Assembly: GCA_003952965.2 (NCBI GenBank)
Contig: CM025854.1
Span: 4,881,931 to 4,945,930 of the forward strand
Direction of reading: 5' to 3'
Origin: Morella rubra
Lineage: Eukaryota > Streptophyta > Magnoliopsida > Fagales > Myricaceae
Length of the DNA stretch: 64,000 bases
Part shown: piece after piece, positions 59,737 through 64,000 of the stretch
How the letters are laid out: each line of letters opens with the position of its first letter
Numbering within the stretch: position 1 is the stretch's first letter
The notes under the pieces: model-generated
Database searches by the model: none
What the model was told of the DNA's origin: nothing
Seen by the model: only the letters and a program-made list of their open reading frames with translations
Translations under genes and position numbers: made by a program

Positions 59737-61040
59737 TGTAAATCCTAGGATTAAGGCAACCCAAGAGGGGGGTGAATTGGGTTTCAAAACTTTTTCGAAA
59801 CTCACCCTTTAGAAAGTGTTTGCTAGCTATAAGTCTCACAAAGAGAAGTGATTGCAATAAAAGATTGAACACAAGAATATATATTGCAACTTAAATAGAG
59901 AAATAAAACTTAGAATAGGAAACTAATAGCACAATGTAATGAGATAAGGGAAGAGAAGCAAACACAAGATTTTTAGGTGGTTCGGCAAACCCGCCTACAT
60001 CCACCCCTCAAGCTCCTTTACCGAGCCTTGAGGTTTTTCCACTATGCTCCCTTCAACCAAGGGAGACACTTGAGCTTGAGAAACACCTCTTCAAGCCTCA
60101 AGAACGAGTTTGAGAACAAACCTCTCTAAACTCCTTCTTTTGATGAACAAACCTCACCAAAAGGAAACAAGAGAATCACTCTCTTAATAGTGTATGGGGA
60201 TGAACAAAATGCTCACTAAAACTCCCTTGATGGAGTAGATATTACAATGAGAAATTTCTATCTCTTAAGCTTCACACAACAACAAGGATGTGAAAGTGTT
60301 GATTATGTGTGAATGATGTTTGAACAAGGATTGAAAGGTTTTAGATCACTCTTAGCTTTGGCAAAATGATTTAAGTTGTTCAGCAACTTTTAAAAGGCGT
60401 AGGAATGGCTTTATATAGGCCTCATAAGAAAAATAGCCGTTGGGAGTCGAGCTGTTAAAAAACTCTCGATGAACCGCCGCTACATGAACCGGTCGACCGC
60501 TGCAGGTTAACGTTACACAACAGTCATAATGTCAGAAGTCAGAACGGCTCTTTTTTTAAACTTTTTCAAACCAACCGGTCGACCGCTATACCAAGCGGTC
60601 GAAGACCGGTCGACCGCTACATGAGCCGGTCGACCTCCTCAACTTAAGCACATGATCCGGTTGTTTTAAAAACACGATTTTGACCAACTTAAAATACCCA
60701 ATTTTAAAGACTAACTTCCCATAAGTATATAAAAGGTTTGGGAGTTTAATTGGGATATTTTAAAGCCATTTAAAAACATTTTTAAATCTTCAAAACAAGA
60801 GGTAAAACATTTCATGCAAGTTTTGAAGAAATATGCAAGTGTGTGGTTCAAATCCTTGTTAAAGATGAAGACTTAGAGTTACAAAGATTACCCTAGCATC
60901 TTGAGTCTTCACTTTAAGAGCACTTCCATTGAAGGGGATGTTACTTGATCGCTTCGTGCTCATTTTGGATCCGCTTTGCTTCACATCTCAATTACTTCTA
61001 TTGTTATCATCAAAACATTGATTGTGACTAAAAGCCAACA
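59737..61040 (-). repeat. 5' LTR of the full-length Sirevirus
   Basis: 1304 bp, TGTTGGCTTTT...CCTAGGATTTACA in element orientation. It has four GTCGAC cores (60492, 60578, 60609, 60629) upstream of a TATA box near 60412. A 10-bp deletion near 60065 distinguishes it from the 3' LTRs. Confidence 0.92.
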
Positions 61041-61059
61041 CATATTGAGTCTTAAATCC

Positions 61060-62130
61060 GGCTTAGTTCAACTCCTACGTTCAACTCCTTAAGAAACTTG
61101 CATATATATGAAAATTCTAGGGCTATGATTCGGCAATAAAATCGATATCCTTTAGAGTTACTTGGATACCCAATAAAGAAACCAATAGTTGTCCTTGAGT
61201 CTAGCTTCTTCATGTTAGGATTATTAATCTAACTTCAGCAGGAAAATTCCATTTGTGTATATGATTTAAGTTAGGTTGCCACCATTTTCGCAACTCGAAA
61301 GGTATCTTAGAGATAGACTTAGATGGAACTCTATTCAATATATGCACTGCAGTTTAAGAGCTTCACTCTATAAGGAAAGTTGCATGTTAGATTTACTAAT
61401 CATGCTCCTTACCATATCCATTAGTGTACGATTCCGTCTTTCTACAATGCCATTTTATTATGGTGTGCAAAGCATGTGTATTGGGCAACAATGCCTTCCT
61501 CCTGAAAGAAATTTGCTAGTAGACCCTTCATTTGTCCTTATTCTATGAAACATACCGTAATACTCCCCTCCTCTATTAGATCTTACGATCTTGGTTTTAT
61601 TTTTATTTTGATTCTCTATTTCTATTTTATAGGCTTTGAAAGCATCAAATGCTTGAGCCTTCTCATTCAAAAAATAGAGATACATATACTTAGAATAGGT
61701 GTCAATAAATGAGATAAAATATTTTTGACCATTCAAGCAAGGAGTAGAAAATAGTCCACAAATATTTGTGTATATAATCTCAAGAAACTTGAGCTCCTCT
61801 TTGAATCTTTAGAATTTTTGTTGGTCTTCTAGCCCTTTATGCATTCACACAATTCTTGAAGTCAGTTAGATCAAGATTTTGTAGACCTGTTCTTTTACTA
61901 ATCGTTTCATCCTCTCTATAGAGATGTCCCATCTCTTCTGCCATAATAGAGAAGATTTTTCATTCAAAATGTTTCTTTTAATGCTAACTGTATGCAGTGA
62001 GAGATAATTCTCCTCAAACTCAGGATGGTTATCTAATTTAAATAAGTTGTTAACTAAATTTCCAAAATCAACAAAAATTTTATTCTTAAAATTAGTCATT
62101 ATATTTTCAAAAAGGAAACTATTGGAACAC
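61060..62130 (-). pseudogene. Relic of a second Ty1/copia element (integrase region)
   Basis: Minus-strand fragments resemble a copia polyprotein: LLWQKRWDISIERMKRLVKE (GAG-pre-integrase type) at about 61870-61960, YFISFIDTYSKYMYLYFL...VRSNRGGEYYG (integrase core) at about 61550-61736, and further integrase-like pieces down to 61270. Frames are broken by many stops and shifts. It differs clearly from the adjoining Sirevirus (different lineage). No LTR was identified. Confidence 0.75.
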
Positions 62131-62514
62131 CCCTCCCACTTATTTTCTAACTTGTAATTGATTATGAATTCAATAACAGAAATTGATATATTTGTTGTTC
62201 TCCTTCACGCTCTTCTCATTTTTTTAATCTTACTTTGTAAAAAAAAGAAAAGAAGGAAAGATTTTTTCTACCTTGTTATGATTTGGATCACAATATTTAC
62301 CGCTTTTGATTATATCTATTCTTGGTCAATTAATTCTAAGTTACTTACATATATATAATAAAAGTGAAATATTTGACTAAAACATTGAAATAATTTTAGA
62401 AGGGGTTTTGGGCTTGGTAGCCTTACCTGGGGAGAGTAGGAGAGACCATAACCATCATTATTAGCATATTAGGAATTTTTGTTTAAAACTTGGTGGTTGC
62501 AATAGGTTTTTACC
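62131..62514. other. Unassigned flank of the CACTA element
   Basis: AT-rich, with a short hydrophobic open frame (62158-62358) that is probably chance. No feature supported. Confidence 0.4.
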
Positions 62515-62530
62515 CACTACAAAAAACAGG

Positions 62531-62790
62531 TCTACAGCGGCGGTCCTTTTAGCGGTAGTCACCAAAACCGCCGCTATATACCCTATATACCGGCGGTTTA
62601 TCTCAAACGCAACCAAAAAATAAACATCTAGCGGCGGTCAAAAACCGCCGCTATAGACCAAAGTAGCAGCGGTTGATATAGCGGCGGTCACTGATCGCTG
62701 CTATAGATGACATGTAGCTGCGGTTTCCTTAAAACCGCAGCTACTTAAGTCTATAGCGGCGGTCAGTGACCGCCGCTATAGACTTAATGA
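62531..62790. repeat. Palindromic subterminal repeats of the CACTA element
   Basis: Repeated (T)AGCGGCGGT(CA) and its complement ACCGCCGCTA, often paired as hairpins. The best is a 35-bp palindrome at 62749-62783 (two perfect 17-bp arms around one base). A variant pair GTAGCTGCGGTTT / AAAACCGCAGCTAC lies at about 62714-62744. These resemble CACTA subterminal transposase-binding arrays. Confidence 0.85.
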
Positions 62791-62810
62791 AACGCGCGTT
62801 TAGGGCATAA

Positions 62811-63415
62811 TTTTTTCCCCATCCCGCGCCCCCCTTTCTTCTTCCCCTTTTCTTCCCCCCTGCGCGATTTCAGAATTTCCCTCCCCGTTCGGCATTTCAA
62901 CAGCGCCCCCGCCCCCCCAAGTCACCACCGTCGCTGCATGCCCTCCCCCCATGCCCCCTCTCTCAAGTCACCACCCGTAGTCGCTGCAAGCCCTCCCCTC
63001 TCTCCCGGTGCAGCTCTCAGTCCCTCTCGTTTCAACAGCCCCTCACGGCGATTCCCCACCTCCCCCCTTCTCCCCCCTCTCGTGATTTCAGCCCCTCCCA
63101 GGCCCCCTCTGAGAATTTCAGCACCCCCTCCCGCCCCCGCCCCCTCCACGATTTTCAGCCCCCTCCGTGAGTGTCACCCCCCCCGGCCGCCCTCTTTCCA
63201 CGTGGGTTTCAGCATCCCCCCCCCTCCCCGTCCGTGAGCTTCAGGCCCCCCCGCGCCCCCGCGCGAGTTTCCCCCCCCCGGGGCCACGCCCCCCCCAGCC
63301 CCCTAGTTTCAGCCCCCCCCCCTCCACCTTCCGCCAAATTTCAGTGCCCCCACCTCCCATTCGCACTTCAAATGTCCTCCCCTTTTAATTTCGTTAATTT
63401 CAACTCTCCCCGTTA
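62811..63415 (+). repeat. C-rich low-complexity block inside the CACTA element
   Basis: A strongly C-biased stretch on the + strand with recurring (G)(A)TTTCAGC(A)CCCCC units. Its proline-rich translations in several frames are composition effects, not evidence of a protein. It lies just inside the subterminal repeats and may be a leader region or a simple-repeat expansion. Confidence 0.6.
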
Positions 63416-63589
63416 GAAATTTACGAAATAATTCAACTATGTTGGTTTTGCATTGCTATTCAGGTCAGTGACTTAGACTCAATGTATATTTTCGTATTTT
63501 ATAAAATATGAATGAAATTAATTATATGGAGATTGGAGGTCAGGGCTTATGAATTGGATTATTGGGTTCTGTTGTGTTGGAGATTGGAG

Positions 63590-64000
63590 ATTGGTTTTGT
63601 TGGAGTGTTGACTTATGAATTGGTTGTTGACTTGTTGTATTTACTATTATATGAATTGGTTGTTGAAAATATATGAATTTTTTGGTAGTAATTGGAATGT
63701 ATGAATTGGTTGCTGAATATATCTTTTGAAATGTACAATATGTTGCTGGAAATGGAATATATGAATTGGAATGTTTGAATTTATTCCTGAAAATATATGA
63801 ATTGGTTTGTATGAATTGGTTGCTGAAAAATATATCTTATATGTATTAATTGGTTGCTGAAAATATATGATTTGTTTTGTAAATTATGAATTGGTTTGTT
63901 GAATTGATTGCTGAAAATTATTTTTGTTTTGTATGAATTCATTGCTGGAAATATATGAATTGAAATATGAATTTATCCCTGAAAATATATGCATAGGTTT
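63590..64000 (+). repeat. Degenerate AT-rich tandem repeat inside the CACTA element
   Basis: A roughly 20-35-bp unit with the core ATGAATTGGTTGCTGAAAAT recurs many times with drift (TGTTGAAAATATATGAATT, GCTGAAAATATATGATTTG and similar) and reaches the window end. Non-coding. Confidence 0.75.

Larger units (their letters stand above)
51487..61040 (-). mobile_element. Full-length Sirevirus-type Ty1/copia retrotransposon
   Basis: 9554 bp on the minus strand: 5' LTR 59737-61040, PBS 59721-59734, gag, protease, integrase, RT, RNase H, extra 3' ORF, PPTs and 3' LTR 51487-52778. Sirevirus membership is inferred from the WFLDSGCSRHMTGD protease, a second zinc knuckle before protease, multiple PPTs and the extra 3' ORF. 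The coding frames contain several shifts, so it is not autonomous as written. The 5-bp flanks (CCTTT at 51482, CATAT at 61041) do not match. LTRs differ by scattered substitutions and several indels, so it is not a very recent insertion. Confidence 0.92.
62515..64000 (+). mobile_element. CACTA (En/Spm) transposon, left end; continues beyond window
   Basis: It starts with the diagnostic CACTACAAAAAACAGG. The 3 bp before it (ACC) would be the target duplication, but the other end is outside the window. Subterminal GCGGCGGTC-type repeats follow in both orientations to about 62790, as expected for transposase binding sites. No TNP2 transposase is visible in the part present, so it may be non-autonomous or simply cut off here. 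Confidence 0.85.

Noticed and set aside
62938..63416. Proline/serine-rich open frames on the + strand, and a glycine-rich one on the other strand
   Set aside because: All frames are open because of the C-rich low-complexity sequence. There is no start context, splice structure or family resemblance.

Overview
This is a nuclear plant genome window, almost certainly from a dicot. The evidence is small GT-AG introns, tandem mitochondrial formate dehydrogenase (FDH) genes, a LETM1 gene with plant-style exon structure, and a Sirevirus-type Ty1/copia element alongside MULE, hAT and CACTA transposons. I cannot name the species. All exon models are read by hand from splice signals, reading frame and knowledge of the families; no alignment was run.

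Layout. (1) Positions 1-9800: two head-to-tail FDH genes on the + strand (CDS 1577-4788 and 7379-9408). Each has six exons of matching size and 386 codons, so this is a tandem duplication. (2) Positions 9801-9901: a run of N (assembly gap). (3) Positions 9902-55859: a giant, near-identical inverted repeat with arms of about 22.9 kb (9902-32829 and 32927-55859) around a unique 97-bp spacer. From the outside inwards each arm carries the 3' part of a Sirevirus (RT-RNase H, an extra 3' ORF, 3' LTR), the 3' end of a MULE transposase gene, a convergent GRF-type zinc-finger pseudogene, a putative MULE end, and a complete LETM1 locus with a hAT MITE and a LINE-like tail in its introns. The two LETM1 copies converge on the centre. 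The right copy (34199-45483, -) reads through as 758 aa. The left copy (20279-31557, +) has a one-base deletion and a frame-scrambled patch. (4) Positions 51487-61040: the Sirevirus of the right arm continues past the visible palindrome edge and is complete from LTR to LTR, with broken frames. (5) Positions 61041-62130: relic of a second copia element. (6) 62515 to the end: left end of a CACTA transposon with palindromic subterminal repeats, a C-rich block and a degenerate tandem repeat.

FDH oxidises formate to CO2 with NAD+ in mitochondria. LETM1 is an inner-membrane protein for mitochondrial K+/H+ (or Ca2+/H+) exchange and translation. Both host genes are therefore mitochondrial, but nothing in the sequence links them functionally.

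The main observation is the 46-kb palindrome. Either it is a real recent inverted duplication, which would make LETM1 a convergent pair able to give hairpin RNA, or it is a fold-back or mis-scaffolding artefact. The N gap exactly at its left edge and the clusters of one- or two-base indels between arms keep the artefact explanation open. The second observation is in the Sirevirus: the same GCGGTCGACC-type palindromic array followed by a TATA box occurs in the LTR and again inside the element, just upstream of the extra 3' ORF.
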